NCBI GenBank assembly: GCA_039933785.1
Contig: JBDTNL010000010.1
Location: 1 to 64,000, forward strand
Length of the DNA: 64,000 nucleotides
DNA from: JBDTNL01 sp039933785
GTDB lineage: Bacteria; Acidobacteriota; Thermoanaerobaculia; Multivoradales; JAGPDF01
Direction of reading: 5' to 3'
The stretch's first letter is position 1. Each line of letters begins with the position of its first letter. The position numbers and the translations under genes were made by a program. Below the pieces are notes generated by a model that had not been told where the DNA came from, did no database searches, and saw only the letters and a list, made by a program, of their open reading frames with translations. Positions 41,970 through 51,021 of this stretch are shown here, piece after piece.

Positions 41970-41978
41970 ACTGTAGCA
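41970..41978 (-). promoter_or_regulatory. Possible internal promoter (extended -10) for pal-cpoB
   Basis: TGCTACAGT on the minus strand in the 61-base gap between tolB and pal. The extended -10 resembles those of rpsT and tRNA-Pro, but no -35 box is seen at the proper distance. Confidence 0.3.
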
Positions 41979-41991
41979 AATCAATCGGTCG

Positions 41992-43368
41992 TCAGTTGGG
42001 CGGATAAGCCGACCAATCCGGCCCCATGTTGTTCGAACCCTGCGTCAGGGCTCGCGGACCGGTGCCGTCGGCGCCGATGGTCCAGATCTGCCGGCTCCCG
42101 CCGGCGCTCGATTCGTAGACGATCCGCCGCCCGTCGGGAGAGAAGGACGGGGCTTCCTTGCTCCCTGGCCCAGAGGTGATCTCGCGGCTCTGCAGCGACA
42201 CCACATCGGTGATCGCGAGCTCGAACGAGTTCCCATGGCGGGTCGCGTATGCGATGGCGGTGCCGTCCGGGCGCCAGGCGGCACCGTCGTTGTATTCGCC
42301 TTCGAAGGTGATCCGGCGGACGTTGGTGCCCTCGGCATCCATGATGTAGATGTGGGGATTGCCGGACCGGTTCGAAGTGAACGCAATCTCCCTGCCGCTC
42401 GGGCTCCAAGACGGATTCGCGTCGATGCCAGGCGAGTGGGTGAGCTGCCGCATGTTCTTGCCATCCGCATCGGCGGCGAAGATCTCCGTGTTGCCCGACA
42501 GCGAGCGCGCGAAGGCGATCTGCTTGCCGTCGGAGGAAAACGACGGGGAAATGTTGAGCGGTCCGTCGGCGACCAAGGCGCGCTTGGCGCCGCTCGCAAT
42601 GTCGACCAGGTAGATCGATGGACCGCCGTCGAAGAAGGACACGTAGGCGATCTGGTCGCCCTTGGGAGACCAGGTCGGCGACATCGAGATCGACTTGTGG
42701 GCCGTGATCCGCCGCTGGTTCTTGCCGTCGGCGTCCATCAGGTAAATCTCCTTGGCACCGTCGCGATCGGAGTAGAAGGCGATGCTGGTAAGCGCCACGC
42801 CGCGCTTGCCCGTGAAGTAGAGGACGATCTCGTCGGCGAAGGTATGCGCCATTCGCCGGGCCACGCTGTATTCGCCTCGATACCGCTTGCCCAGGATCGA
42901 CTGACCGCTCTTCAGATCCTGGATGCGGCCCTCGAGGACCAGCTTGCCTTCCTCTTCCTTAAATTCTCCCACCAGCAGGACTTCGTTGCCGAGCGAAGCG
43001 TACTGTTCATAGTCCTTGGTTGCGTCTCCACTCAAGGTCAGCGACCCGAGCTCCGCCGGACCCTGGATCGCGAAAATCCGCGAGGCATCCAGATCGTCGC
43101 GCAGCGCCTGCTCGAGCTCCTGGGCCGCGGCTGAAGCTCCCGCAGTGAGGGTGGCGCCGCCGGAGAGGGCCGGGAAGGCGAGCTTCAGCAGTGGCCGCTG
43201 ATTGCCATTCAGGATCAGGACGAGGTCCTGCTTGGGCGCGGTCGCCGCAGCGGGGGGCGCGCTCGGTGTTTGCGTGGGCGTGGGAGCAGGCGCCGGTTGG
43301 GTCTGAGCGCCGATCGGCAAAGCCGCGAAGGCGGCAACGAGAAGCAGGGGAGCCAGGTGTCGATTCAT
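41992..43368 (-). CDS. tolB: Tol-Pal system beta-propeller protein TolB
   Basis: Periplasmic protein that shuttles between Pal and the Tol motor, 458 aa. A signal peptide (LAPLLLVAAFAALPIGA) is followed by a Pro/Thr/Ala-rich linker and the N-terminal D1 domain. The C-terminal six-bladed propeller carries repeats of the type YSDRDGAKEIYLMDADGKN, SPTWSPKGDQIAYVSF and PSFSSDGKQIAFARS. It belongs to the tolQ-R-A-B-pal-cpoB operon. Confidence 0.95.
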   Translation of the reverse strand: MNRHLAPLLLVAAFAALPIGAQTQPAPAPTPTQTPSAPPAAATAPKQDLVLILNGNQRPLLKLAFPALSGGATLTAGASAAAQELEQALRDDLDASRIFAIQGPAELGSLTLSGDATKDYEQYASLGNEVLLVGEFKEEEGKLVLEGRIQDLKSGQSILGKRYRGEYSVARRMAHTFADEIVLYFTGKRGVALTSIAFYSDRDGAKEIYLMDADGKNQRRITAHKSISMSPTWSPKGDQIAYVSFFDGGPSIYLVDIASGAKRALVADGPLNISPSFSSDGKQIAFARSLSGNTEIFAADADGKNMRQLTHSPGIDANPSWSPSGREIAFTSNRSGNPHIYIMDAEGTNVRRITFEGEYNDGAAWRPDGTAIAYATRHGNSFELAITDVVSLQSREITSGPGSKEAPSFSPDGRRIVYESSAGGSRQIWTIGADGTGPRALTQGSNNMGPDWSAYPPN

Positions 43369-43393
43369 TTCGATTCCATTCTGGAGAAGAGAT

Positions 43394-44152
43394 TCAGCGC
43401 ACGATCAGACTGACACCGAGCGTCGATTGCTTGTAGCCGCTGGGCAAGGGCGGTAGTGGAGAGGCGGACTGCACGGCGCGCAATGCGGCAAGATCGAATG
43501 AGCTGTAGCCCGAGGACTGGACTATGCGCACGTCGCGGATCTCTCCGTTGCGTCCGACCTCGAAATGCACCGAGGCCTCGATGCCGCCGCCGAGGGGCGG
43601 GCGCACCCACTGATCTCGGATCAGCGACAGCATCTGGTCGAGGTAGTAGCTGTAGGTGAAGTCGGGGTTGTCGAGGGCGACAGCCGAGCCGAAGGCGCTG
43701 GTGCCGGCCGCAGACGCGGTTGGTGCGCCGAGCTTGCCGGGTTCCTCGGGGGAGGCGGTTTCCGGGACCTTCTCTGGCTTCGCGGCCTCGACCGCGTGGG
43801 GCGGCGTCGGCGTCGATTTTTCCGGTTTCGCGGGTACCGGTTTCTTGGCCGGCTCCGGCATCACCGGGGCGGGCTCGGGCTTCTCGGGCTCGGGGGGAGC
43901 AACCGGTGACTTGACGACCGGCTTCGAGGGCGCCTGGGGCGCCGGTTTCTGCACCCCGAGGGCTTGCGCCGGGATGATCTGCACGGCCACGAACTCGAGC
44001 GGCGCGGTGCGTTGCGCGGCGAGGCGAGGCGCGAGGAAGATGGCCGCCAGGACGCAGGCGTGGAAGGCCGCTGCCCAGAATACGCTGGGGGCGCGCGCGA
44101 AGGGGCGGCTCCGACGCCGCTCCTCGAGCAAATCGTCGATCCGTTCCCTCAC
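43394..44152 (-). CDS. tolA: TolA/TonB-type energy transducer
   Basis: Inner-membrane anchored protein that spans the periplasm. It has an N-terminal membrane helix (about residues 25-45), a long Pro/Lys/Glu-rich middle (PEPEKPEPAPVMPEPAKK) and a C-terminal TonB-like domain. That domain contains VHFEVGRNGEIRDVRIVQSSGY and DLAALRAVQSASPLPPLP. At 252 aa it is short for TolA. It lies between tolR and tolB with no gap to tolR, so the TolA role is supported by context more than by sequence. Confidence 0.85.
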   Translation of the reverse strand: MRERIDDLLEERRRSRPFARAPSVFWAAAFHACVLAAIFLAPRLAAQRTAPLEFVAVQIIPAQALGVQKPAPQAPSKPVVKSPVAPPEPEKPEPAPVMPEPAKKPVPAKPEKSTPTPPHAVEAAKPEKVPETASPEEPGKLGAPTASAAGTSAFGSAVALDNPDFTYSYYLDQMLSLIRDQWVRPPLGGGIEASVHFEVGRNGEIRDVRIVQSSGYSSFDLAALRAVQSASPLPPLPSGYKQSTLGVSLIVR

Positions 44153-44590
44153 TCAGCTCCCCGAGGGCTTGGTAGTCGGTTTCTCGGTCACCATGCCCAC
44201 GCGCTGGATCCCGCCCTGATGGAGCAGATCCAGGACCTCCATCACCCGGCCGTAGGGGACGTCGCGATCGCCCTTGAGGTAGACCGACTGGTCGGCTCGG
44301 CCCTTGAGCATGGGCGTCAAGCGCGCGACGAGTTGGGTCGGGTGGACTGGAGTGTCGCGAATGAACACCATGCCGTCGCGGCGAATGGAGAGCACCAGTG
44401 GATCGTCGGCTCGCTGCGGGAGGGTCTCGGCGCTCGCCTTGGGCAGGGCGACCTCGATGCCCTGATGGAGCATCGGCGCAGTGACCATGAAGATGATGAG
44501 GAGCACGAGCATGACGTCGACCAAGGGGGTGACGTTGATGTCGCCCAACAGGTTGTCGTCTGTGTTGTCGGAGCCGTATTGGAACGCCAT
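44153..44590 (-). CDS. tolR: Tol motor subunit TolR
   Basis: ExbD/TolR family protein, 145 aa, with a cytoplasmic N-terminus (NDTNDDNLLGD-type acidic start) and one membrane helix containing the motor aspartate (INVTPLVDVMLVLLIIFMVT). The periplasmic domain ends in a typical LLHQGGIQRVGMVTE. It works with TolQ as a proton-driven stator. Spacing: 29 bases after tolQ and directly abutting tolA. Confidence 0.94.
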   Translation of the reverse strand: MAFQYGSDNTDDNLLGDINVTPLVDVMLVLLIIFMVTAPMLHQGIEVALPKASAETLPQRADDPLVLSIRRDGMVFIRDTPVHPTQLVARLTPMLKGRADQSVYLKGDRDVPYGRVMEVLDLLHQGGIQRVGMVTEKPTTKPSGS

Positions 44591-44619
44591 GGTCTCTGGT
44601 AAGACTTAGACCCGCGAGC

Positions 44620-45333
44620 TCAGGTGAAGTTCCGCTCGGCGAGGTTGATGAACTCGAGTACGAAGTCGTCGAGCTCGGCGCGCAGGCGGCGGATACGGCC
44701 GCTGAAGTAGTTGAAGCCGATGAGCGCCGGAATCGCCGCGCCCAACCCGGCGGCGGTGTTGATCAGTGCCTCGGAGATACCCGGCGCCACGGCCACGATC
44801 GAGGTCGACCCCGATATGCCGATGTCGCGGAAGGCGTTCATGATTCCCCACACCGTTCCGAAGAGACCGATGAAAGGTGCCGCGGCGGCGGTGGTGGCGA
44901 GGAACGGGAGAGCCCGCGTCACCAGCAGCAACTCGACGTTGAGCGCCCGTTTCAAGCTGCGTTCCACGGCGGGGAGGGACTTGATGCGGTACTTGCCCTG
45001 CGCCGCACCTCCGGCCTCTCCGCCGGCTTTGACCTGCGCATCGATCTCGGCGTAGCCGGCCTGGAAGAGGCCGACCAGTGGCGACGCGGCGAGCCGGCCC
45101 GCCGACGCGCTCACTTCGCTGAAGCGCTTGCTCTGATGGAAGACCTCGAGGAATTTGCGGCCGTGCGATTCGGCCCGCCGGAGTTGCATCCACTTGCCGA
45201 GCATGATCGCCCAGGAAGCGATCGAGAACGCCGCGAGCAGAGCGAGGACCAACTGGGCCATTGGCCCCGAGCGGAAGAAGGATTCGAAGATGCTGGGATT
45301 CGGAGGCGGTGGCGCGGCGAGGATCCAGATCAT
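44620..45333 (-). CDS. tolQ: Tol motor subunit TolQ
   Basis: MotA/TolQ/ExbB family proton channel, 237 aa, with three membrane helices. Conserved parts are AFSIASWAIMLGKW in helix 1 and ATTAAAAPFIGLFGTVWGIMNAF in helix 2, with a basic cytoplasmic segment. Helix 3 has AEALINTAAGLGAAIPA-type sequence (GISEALINTAAG). The start ATG 45333 is chosen because upstream sequence loses family resemblance. It is the first gene of the tol operon. Confidence 0.94.
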   Translation of the reverse strand: MIWILAAPPPPNPSIFESFFRSGPMAQLVLALLAAFSIASWAIMLGKWMQLRRAESHGRKFLEVFHQSKRFSEVSASAGRLAASPLVGLFQAGYAEIDAQVKAGGEAGGAAQGKYRIKSLPAVERSLKRALNVELLLVTRALPFLATTAAAAPFIGLFGTVWGIMNAFRDIGISGSTSIVAVAPGISEALINTAAGLGAAIPALIGFNYFSGRIRRLRAELDDFVLEFINLAERNFT

Positions 45334-45343
45334 CGGCGCGGCA

Positions 45344-45373
45344 AAGGTAGCATGAGGCGCGCAGGCCTGTAAA
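45344..45373 (-). promoter_or_regulatory. Promoter of the tol-pal operon
   Basis: Minus strand -35 TTTACA (45373-45368), an 18-base spacer with TGC just before, and -10 TACCTT (45349-45344). The predicted start is only about 4 bases upstream of the tolQ ATG, so the mRNA would be nearly leaderless. The same 177-base gap must hold the etfB promoter, which I cannot identify. Confidence 0.5.
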
Positions 45374-45510
45374 CATTGGCCCCGCAGGCGACTGAGAGCG
45401 GTAATCGCGTGATAGCCTCGCGATGGCGGGATTCGATACGCCACTGCCTCGCGCGGCCTCCCGGCCCGGATCATCCGCCAGGCAACCCGAATCAGCATTC
45501 AGGAGCCGGC

Positions 45511-46299
45511 ATGAAAATCGCGGTGTGCATCAAACAAGTCCCCGATACCGAGGCGCGCTTGCGGGTCGCCAAGGACGCGCGCTGGGTCGACGAAGAGGAC
45601 CTGCCGTTCGTGATCAACGAGAGCGATGAGTACGCGCTCGAAGAGGCGCTGCGTCTGGCCGAGAAGTCGGGCGGCGAAGTCGTGGTCTTCAGCCTCGGCC
45701 CCGATCGCGTGCGGGAAGCGCTGCGCAAGACCCTGGCTCTCGGCGCCAGCCGCTCGGTCCTGCTGCGCGATGACGCATTTGCCGGTGGCGATGCGCTCGC
45801 CAACGGCAAGGCTCTCGCGGTCGCCATCGGCCGCGAGCCCTTCGACCTTGTTCTGACCGGATCGCAGTCGGACGATCTCGGCTACGGGGCAACCGGCTCG
45901 GTGATCGCCGGTGTCCTCGGTTGGCCGCATGCCTGGCTCGTCATGGGGCTCACGATCGACGAGGGAGGGGCTTCGGCGCGGGTGGTGCGCGAGATGGAGA
46001 GCGGCAAGAACGAGATCTTCCGCGTCCAGCTGCCGGCCGTCATCCAGGTCCAGGCGGGCATCAACCATCCGCGGTACGCCTCGCTCAAGGGCATCATGGC
46101 GGCGAAGAAGAAGGAGATCGCCGAGGTGACCGCGGCCGATCTGGGGCTCTCGGAGACTGGCGCCGCCGCTTCGCGACTCGAAGTTCTTTCAGTCGGAGCG
46201 CCGGAAAGCGGCAAGGCGACCCAGATTCTGGAGGGCGACGCGGTCACCGCGGCGACGAAGCTCGTCGAGCTCCTGCAGCGTGAAGCGAGGGTGATGTGA
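45511..46299 (+). CDS. etfB: Electron transfer flavoprotein beta subunit
   Basis: AMP-binding subunit of the ETF heterodimer that collects electrons from acyl-CoA and other dehydrogenases. ATG 45511 follows AGGAG at 5-base spacing; 262 aa. Motifs include KIAVCIKQVPDTE, FVINESDEYALEEALRL, LTGSQSDDLGYGATG and the recognition-loop area HPRYASLKGIMAAKKKE. It overlaps etfA by one base. No acyl-CoA dehydrogenase or ETF-quinone oxidoreductase gene is in the window. Confidence 0.95.
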   Translation: MKIAVCIKQVPDTEARLRVAKDARWVDEEDLPFVINESDEYALEEALRLAEKSGGEVVVFSLGPDRVREALRKTLALGASRSVLLRDDAFAGGDALANGKALAVAIGREPFDLVLTGSQSDDLGYGATGSVIAGVLGWPHAWLVMGLTIDEGGASARVVREMESGKNEIFRVQLPAVIQVQAGINHPRYASLKGIMAAKKKEIAEVTAADLGLSETGAAASRLEVLSVGAPESGKATQILEGDAVTAATKLVELLQREARVM

Positions 46300-47279
46300 T
46301 GGCCAAGGTCTGGGTCGTCCTGCAGCAGCGCGAAAACAAGCTCCACCGGATGTCTTGGGAAGCGATCGCCGCCGGCCAGGCGCTGGCCGCTGAGCTCGGT
46401 GGAACCGCCGAAGCAGTCGTTCTCGGCAGCGCGGTGGAGACCCTGGCCAACGAAGTCGCCGGTCGCGCCGCCCTTGCCGCCGTCCATCTCGCCGAGCATC
46501 CAGCCCTCGAGAGCTACACGCCTGGCGCCTACGTCGGAGCCCTGGCGGATCTCCTGCGCGAGGCCTCGCCGGATTGGGTGGTGTTCCCGCACACCTATCA
46601 GACGGTTGATTTCATGCCGCGTCTGGCTCAGGAGCTCGGCGCCGGGCTGCTACCCGAGGTGATCGGCTTCGCGAGCGGCGCCGACGGATTGGTCTGGAAG
46701 CGGCCCGTGCTGGGGGGCAAGCTGCACGCGCGAGTGCGCGTCAAGGGTGATGGCGCCGTGCTGTTGTCCGTGCAGTCGGGTGCCTTCTCCGCGGATTCGA
46801 TGGTCGCCGGAACGAGCGCGGTGAAGCGCTCGACCGTCGGAGCGATCGCGGCCGACCGCGAGATCCTCGGCACCGAGGACGTCGGGGGCGATACGGTCGA
46901 TCTCACGAAGGCCGACATCATCGTCGCGGTGGGCCGAGGGATCGGCGGCGCCGACAAGATGGGACCGGTGAACGATCTCGCCGCCGCCCTGGGCGCCGAA
47001 ATCGGCGCCAGCCGGCCGGTCATCGATAACGGCTGGCTGCCGCGCGATCGCCAGATCGGTTCGAGCGGTCAGACCGTCGCGCCGAAGCTCTACATCGCGG
47101 CCGGCATCTCGGGCGCGATTCAGCACCTGGTCGGTATGAAGGGTTCGACAATCGTGGTCGCGATCAACAAGGACGCGGGTGCGCCCATCTTCGGTGTCGC
47201 GAGCTACGGCATTGTCGGCGACCTGCACGAGGTGCTGCCGGCGCTCACCGCGGCGGTTCGCGCGGCCAAGAGCAACTGA
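46299..47279 (+). CDS. etfA: Electron transfer flavoprotein alpha subunit
   Basis: FAD-binding subunit of ETF, 326 aa from the ATG overlapping the etfB stop (a GTG one codon earlier is possible). The C-terminal FAD domain shows VGRGIGGADKMG, ASRPVIDNGWLPRDRQIGSSG, VAPKLYIAAGISGAIQH and the ending FGVASYGIVGDLHEVLPAL, all typical. The first domain pairs with EtfB. ETF ties fatty acid or amino acid oxidation to the respiratory chain. Confidence 0.95.
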   Translation: MAKVWVVLQQRENKLHRMSWEAIAAGQALAAELGGTAEAVVLGSAVETLANEVAGRAALAAVHLAEHPALESYTPGAYVGALADLLREASPDWVVFPHTYQTVDFMPRLAQELGAGLLPEVIGFASGADGLVWKRPVLGGKLHARVRVKGDGAVLLSVQSGAFSADSMVAGTSAVKRSTVGAIAADREILGTEDVGGDTVDLTKADIIVAVGRGIGGADKMGPVNDLAAALGAEIGASRPVIDNGWLPRDRQIGSSGQTVAPKLYIAAGISGAIQHLVGMKGSTIVVAINKDAGAPIFGVASYGIVGDLHEVLPALTAAVRAAKSN

Positions 47280-47294
47280 GCGGGAACCCGAGAT

Positions 47295-48059
47295 TCAGCC
47301 GCGGCGGCGGAAGATTTCGAACAACACCACCGCCGCGGCAACCGTCGCGTTCAGTGACTCGACCGGTGGGGAGACTGGGATTCGAAGCCGCACATCGGCG
47401 AGGGCGAGCGAATCCGCCGAAAGGCCGGGTCCCTCGGCGCCGAGCATCAGCACCAACGGTCCGCCGAGATCGGCCGAATAGAGGTCTTCGGTCGCCGAGG
47501 GATCGAGCGCCACCCAGCGCGGCCTGAGATCGGTCAAGTGGAGGGTGAGGTCCTGCGGAGTGACCTGCACGGCGAGGGGGAAACGCAGGAGGCTTCCGGC
47601 CGATGCGCGGAGGGCTCGAGCTTGATTGGGACTCGCCGCTCCCGGCGACAGCGCGAGTGCGGTCGCGCCTGCGGCTTCCGCCGAGCGTGCGAGCGCCCCG
47701 AGGTTGCCGGGGTCCTGCATTCCCTCCGCGTACACATAGACGCCATTCACCCGGCGCGGGAGGGCCGCGACTCCGGAGCGTTGGATTCGTGCGACGGCAA
47801 GAGCTCCTTGCGGAGCGTCCGCGTCCGCGAGGCTGGCGAGGACCGGTTCGGCGACCAGAAGCACGGTGGTTCGCGCCGCGAGGTGGCGGCCCTCTTCGCG
47901 CTCGGCGAATGCGGGCGTCATCAGCACGTGCTCGAGCACGAGCCCGAACTGCAGTGCTTCGAGGATGAGATGAGGGCCTTCGAGAGCGACCCAATCGCCT
48001 TTACTCTTCAACAGGCGACGAATATCCTTGATCGATTGATTTTGCGAGCTTTGAATCAC
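47295..48059 (-). CDS. TrmH/SpoU family RNA 2'-O-methyltransferase
   Basis: SPOUT-fold methyltransferase of 254 aa. The N-terminal substrate domain begins QSSQNQSIKDIRRLLKSKG, typical of the RNA-binding part. The SAM-binding C-terminal part shows VQDPGNLGALARSAEAAGA-like sequence (MQDPGNLGALARSAEA), LVLMLGAEGPGLS and IPVSPPVESLNATVAAAVVLFE. GTG 48059 is chosen over an upstream ATG because the domain starts there. It converges on etfA with a 15-base gap. The target (23S rRNA or tRNA) is unknown. Confidence 0.88.
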   Translation of the reverse strand: MIQSSQNQSIKDIRRLLKSKGDWVALEGPHLILEALQFGLVLEHVLMTPAFAEREEGRHLAARTTVLLVAEPVLASLADADAPQGALAVARIQRSGVAALPRRVNGVYVYAEGMQDPGNLGALARSAEAAGATALALSPGAASPNQARALRASAGSLLRFPLAVQVTPQDLTLHLTDLRPRWVALDPSATEDLYSADLGGPLVLMLGAEGPGLSADSLALADVRLRIPVSPPVESLNATVAAAVVLFEIFRRRG

Positions 48060-48060
48060 G

Positions 48061-48666
48061 ATGACTACCGATCTTAGGGATTTCTGGCAGGGTTTCCAAT
48101 CGGGAGTGGAGGTCGCCGTGCACGGCAACGAACCCGATCGCCTGCTCGGCGTGCGCGATGGTTTCCTGCGCTTCTTCCACGACGGATTGGATCGGCCGGC
48201 GCCCGTTGCGGTGGTGCCGCAGCCTCTGCCGGAGCAGGGCGGCCACGACGGCTTGGCGATGAGCGACGAGGAGGCGATCGAGCGCGCGCGGGGGCACGCG
48301 CAGCGACTCCTCGAGCGTCTGCAGGGCCACTACCATTTCTATGCCTGCTGCGAGGGCGCCATCCACAGTCTCGAGGTGGCTGCGAGCCCGCGCTATTTCG
48401 TGCGCACGTGGACGATTCTGATCGGCGCGACCGGTGAGGCCTGCGGCGGTAGCGGCTCAGTCGAGTTGCCGGCGCGTTTGGTCGCGGGACTAACCGGCGA
48501 GCAAATCGGGATGGCGATTCCGGGGACGCGGCGTTCGGGAGGGATGATCAACTCGCTGACCGGCGGTCTCGAAACCCGCCGGAGTGCAACCAGCGTCGCC
48601 ACGCTGCACGCGCTCTCGACCCTGTTTTACGGCGTGCTCGAGAGCCGGCCCGTGCGCCGGCGCTGA
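48061..48666 (+). CDS. Divergent DUF84/YjjX-like protein (NTPase fold)
   Basis: Aligns by eye along its length with the DUF84 inosine/xanthosine triphosphatase family (E. coli YjjX): VEVAVHGNEPDRLLGVRDGF at the start, SDEEAIERARGHAQRLL, a CCEGAI for the family EGG/EAG, GSGSVELPARLV and SLTGGLETRR. Key positions differ: the N-terminal NPxK is GNEPDR, and SGV is replaced by PQPL. Activity is therefore doubtful. ATG 48061 is one base from the start of the divergent methyltransferase gene. Length 201 aa. Confidence 0.6.
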   Translation: MTTDLRDFWQGFQSGVEVAVHGNEPDRLLGVRDGFLRFFHDGLDRPAPVAVVPQPLPEQGGHDGLAMSDEEAIERARGHAQRLLERLQGHYHFYACCEGAIHSLEVAASPRYFVRTWTILIGATGEACGGSGSVELPARLVAGLTGEQIGMAIPGTRRSGGMINSLTGGLETRRSATSVATLHALSTLFYGVLESRPVRRR

Positions 48667-48681
48667 GTCGAACGAGCGGTC

Positions 48682-51021
48682 TCAGGTTTCGACGCCGAGG
48701 AAGAGGTAGGCGGCGAGCAGGCCGAAGATCACGCTCGGACTCCACACCGAGACCAGCGGCGGCAGAGCTCCGGTTTGTCCCAGAGTTCTGAAAAAGGCGA
48801 ACACGCCGACGAAGACGATCCCCAGGACGACCGCCAGGCCGATTCCGTAGAGCGCGCCGCGCCGACCCAGTCGGAAGGCGAAGGGGAGACCCACGCACGC
48901 CATCACGAACGAAACCACCGGGAAGGCGATCTTCGACGCCAAGTCGACTTCGAGATCGGGCACCAGCTGGCCGCTGCTCTTTAGATTCGACACGTATTCG
49001 GAAAGCTCGCCGTAACGCATTTCGCTCGGTCGTTTCACGTCGTTGCGAAAGTAAGCGGGGGTCTCGGGATAGTCCACGTGCACCGGCTGCTGGAACCGCG
49101 AATAGCTGGTAACCCGCGCTCCATCGAAGGTCCGAGTCCAGCCGTCGGTGAACACCCAACGTCCGTCGAGATACTGCGCGGTCTTGGCGAATAGTCGGCG
49201 CACCAGGCGATTCTTCTCGTCGAATTCGAAGACCTGAAGATGCTGTAGCACGCTCTGCTTGGCGTCGAAGTAGAGATAGTTGTAGACGTAGCGCCCCTGG
49301 CCGAACAGCCATTGCTCGTCGATTCGCCGCCGCACCTGGGTGTTGGGATCGCGTCCTTTGATGCGATCGCGGAGCTCGAACACTTTCTGGTTCGAGGCCG
49401 GCAGAACCTCGGCCTGCAAGAAGGCGCAGAGCCCGGCCACCGCCATTGCCCCGGCGAGCACCGGAACGCACAAGCGATACAAGCTCACGCCCAGGGCTTT
49501 GCACGCGGTGACCTCGTTGGTGCGCGCGAGCAACGACAGCGCGATCAGGGTCGCCACCAGCACGATAATGGGCGCTAGGTCATAAAAGATCTGCAGCGAG
49601 AAATACTTGTAGTAAGTCACCAACAGGCCGGCGCCGATCTTGTTCTTGAGCACGTCGTCGATGATCTCGCTTAGATCGGCGACGACGTAGATGATCATTG
49701 CCGAGAGCGACACGATCAGGAGGCTGCGTCCGAAGGCCGTCATCACGTAGCGGTCGAGGAGATTCGGAAACACCAGACGCAGACGCGGGAAGCGCAGGAT
49801 CAGATCGGGCTTGACGGCGCCGGCGACGGACGCGGTCCTCGGTCCCGGACCCGCCGAGGCTCGAGTTCGCTTGCGAACCAGCCACGGCCGGCCCCAGCGG
49901 GGGAGTCGGAATTCGAGGTCGCGATTGCGCCGGTATGCCAGCACCACCGCGAAGGCGGCGAACAGCGCGTTGGGCAGCCACATCGCCAGCACCGGCGTGA
50001 TCTTGCCGGCGTGGGCCGCCTCCTCTCCGTTGCTGAGCAGGATGTAGTAGCCCAGCAGCACGCCCAACGACAACGCAAATCCCGAGGATTTCCCGCCCCT
50101 GCGGTTGTTGAAGCCGAGTGGCAGGGCGAGCAGGCCGAAGACCACGCAAGCCATGGGAATCGCGAACTTCTTGTGGATCTCGATCTGCGCGCTCCGCCGG
50201 AGCTCGGGTGCCTGGCCAGGCTCGGCAGCCATGGCGCGCAGTTCGCTCAAGCTGCGTTCGCGGATCCCTTTCGACGTCGTGGTCGCAATCGGTCCGCTGC
50301 GCGACTCGGGGGCCAGGAGTTGCTGATCGAGGGTCTGGCTCTGACTGAGCTCGTACTTGTCGGGCTCATCGAGGTTGACCTTGTGGGTCACCGCGTTCTC
50401 GAGGTGCAGCACGACGCGCTCGCCCGCGTCGTCGACCCGGAGCTCACCGCGATCGGCCACCGTGACTTCGTGCTGGGCCGGCGGCAGGGACGGCGCCAGG
50501 AAGACGCCCTTCCAGCCGCGTTTCTCGCTCTGGAAGACGTAGACCACGCGCCCCGGAAATTCGGTATTGAAGATGCGCGGCTCGACCTGCCCGGTCGCGC
50601 CGGCGGTCGCGGCTTGGATGCGGAGCTTCTGCAAATTGTGATTGCCTTGCGGCAGCAAGGCGAGCGTTACCCACAGCGTGACCAAGCCGAGCGCCGTGCT
50701 GAGCGCGAGGATCGGGCGATACAGCCGGTAGAGACTGACGCCGCAGGCTCGTACGGCGATCAGCTCGCTGTCGGACGACATGCGTCCGATGGCGACCAGG
50801 ATTGCGAACAGCAGCGACATCGGCAGGGTCAGTACGAGGATGTTGGGGAGCGTGTACCAGAAGAGCCGGGCGACTGTTCCCACGGCCAGGCCGCGCCGGA
50901 TGATGAGCTCGGCGGACTTGAACAGGAACTGCATCAAGAGGATGAACGTATAGACTGAAAATCCGAGTGCGAGAGGCCCCAAGAGCTCGGAGAAAATGTA
51001 GCGGTCGAGGCGACGAATCAT
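48682..51021 (-). CDS. Fused LptF-LptG lipopolysaccharide export permease
   Basis: One 779-aa protein with two complete YjgP/YjgQ units. The first starts RLDRYIFSELLGPLALGFS and ends about residue 390 after the usual membrane hairpins; the second starts PNLLDRYVMTAFGRSLLIVS at about 422. Each half has six membrane helices and a periplasmic jellyroll (e.g. RGVVYVFQ-type strands in the first, DEKNRLVRRLFAKTAQY in the second). LptF and LptG are normally separate proteins forming a heterodimer with LptB2. A short basic linker (about 390-420) joins them. Confidence 0.9.
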   Translation of the reverse strand: MIRRLDRYIFSELLGPLALGFSVYTFILLMQFLFKSAELIIRRGLAVGTVARLFWYTLPNILVLTLPMSLLFAILVAIGRMSSDSELIAVRACGVSLYRLYRPILALSTALGLVTLWVTLALLPQGNHNLQKLRIQAATAGATGQVEPRIFNTEFPGRVVYVFQSEKRGWKGVFLAPSLPPAQHEVTVADRGELRVDDAGERVVLHLENAVTHKVNLDEPDKYELSQSQTLDQQLLAPESRSGPIATTTSKGIRERSLSELRAMAAEPGQAPELRRSAQIEIHKKFAIPMACVVFGLLALPLGFNNRRGGKSSGFALSLGVLLGYYILLSNGEEAAHAGKITPVLAMWLPNALFAAFAVVLAYRRNRDLEFRLPRWGRPWLVRKRTRASAGPGPRTASVAGAVKPDLILRFPRLRLVFPNLLDRYVMTAFGRSLLIVSLSAMIIYVVADLSEIIDDVLKNKIGAGLLVTYYKYFSLQIFYDLAPIIVLVATLIALSLLARTNEVTACKALGVSLYRLCVPVLAGAMAVAGLCAFLQAEVLPASNQKVFELRDRIKGRDPNTQVRRRIDEQWLFGQGRYVYNYLYFDAKQSVLQHLQVFEFDEKNRLVRRLFAKTAQYLDGRWVFTDGWTRTFDGARVTSYSRFQQPVHVDYPETPAYFRNDVKRPSEMRYGELSEYVSNLKSSGQLVPDLEVDLASKIAFPVVSFVMACVGLPFAFRLGRRGALYGIGLAVVLGIVFVGVFAFFRTLGQTGALPPLVSVWSPSVIFGLLAAYLFLGVET

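Noticed and set aside
45376..45510. Longer EtfB start
   Set aside because: The upstream extension is unrelated to the family; ATG 45511 has AGGAG at good spacing.
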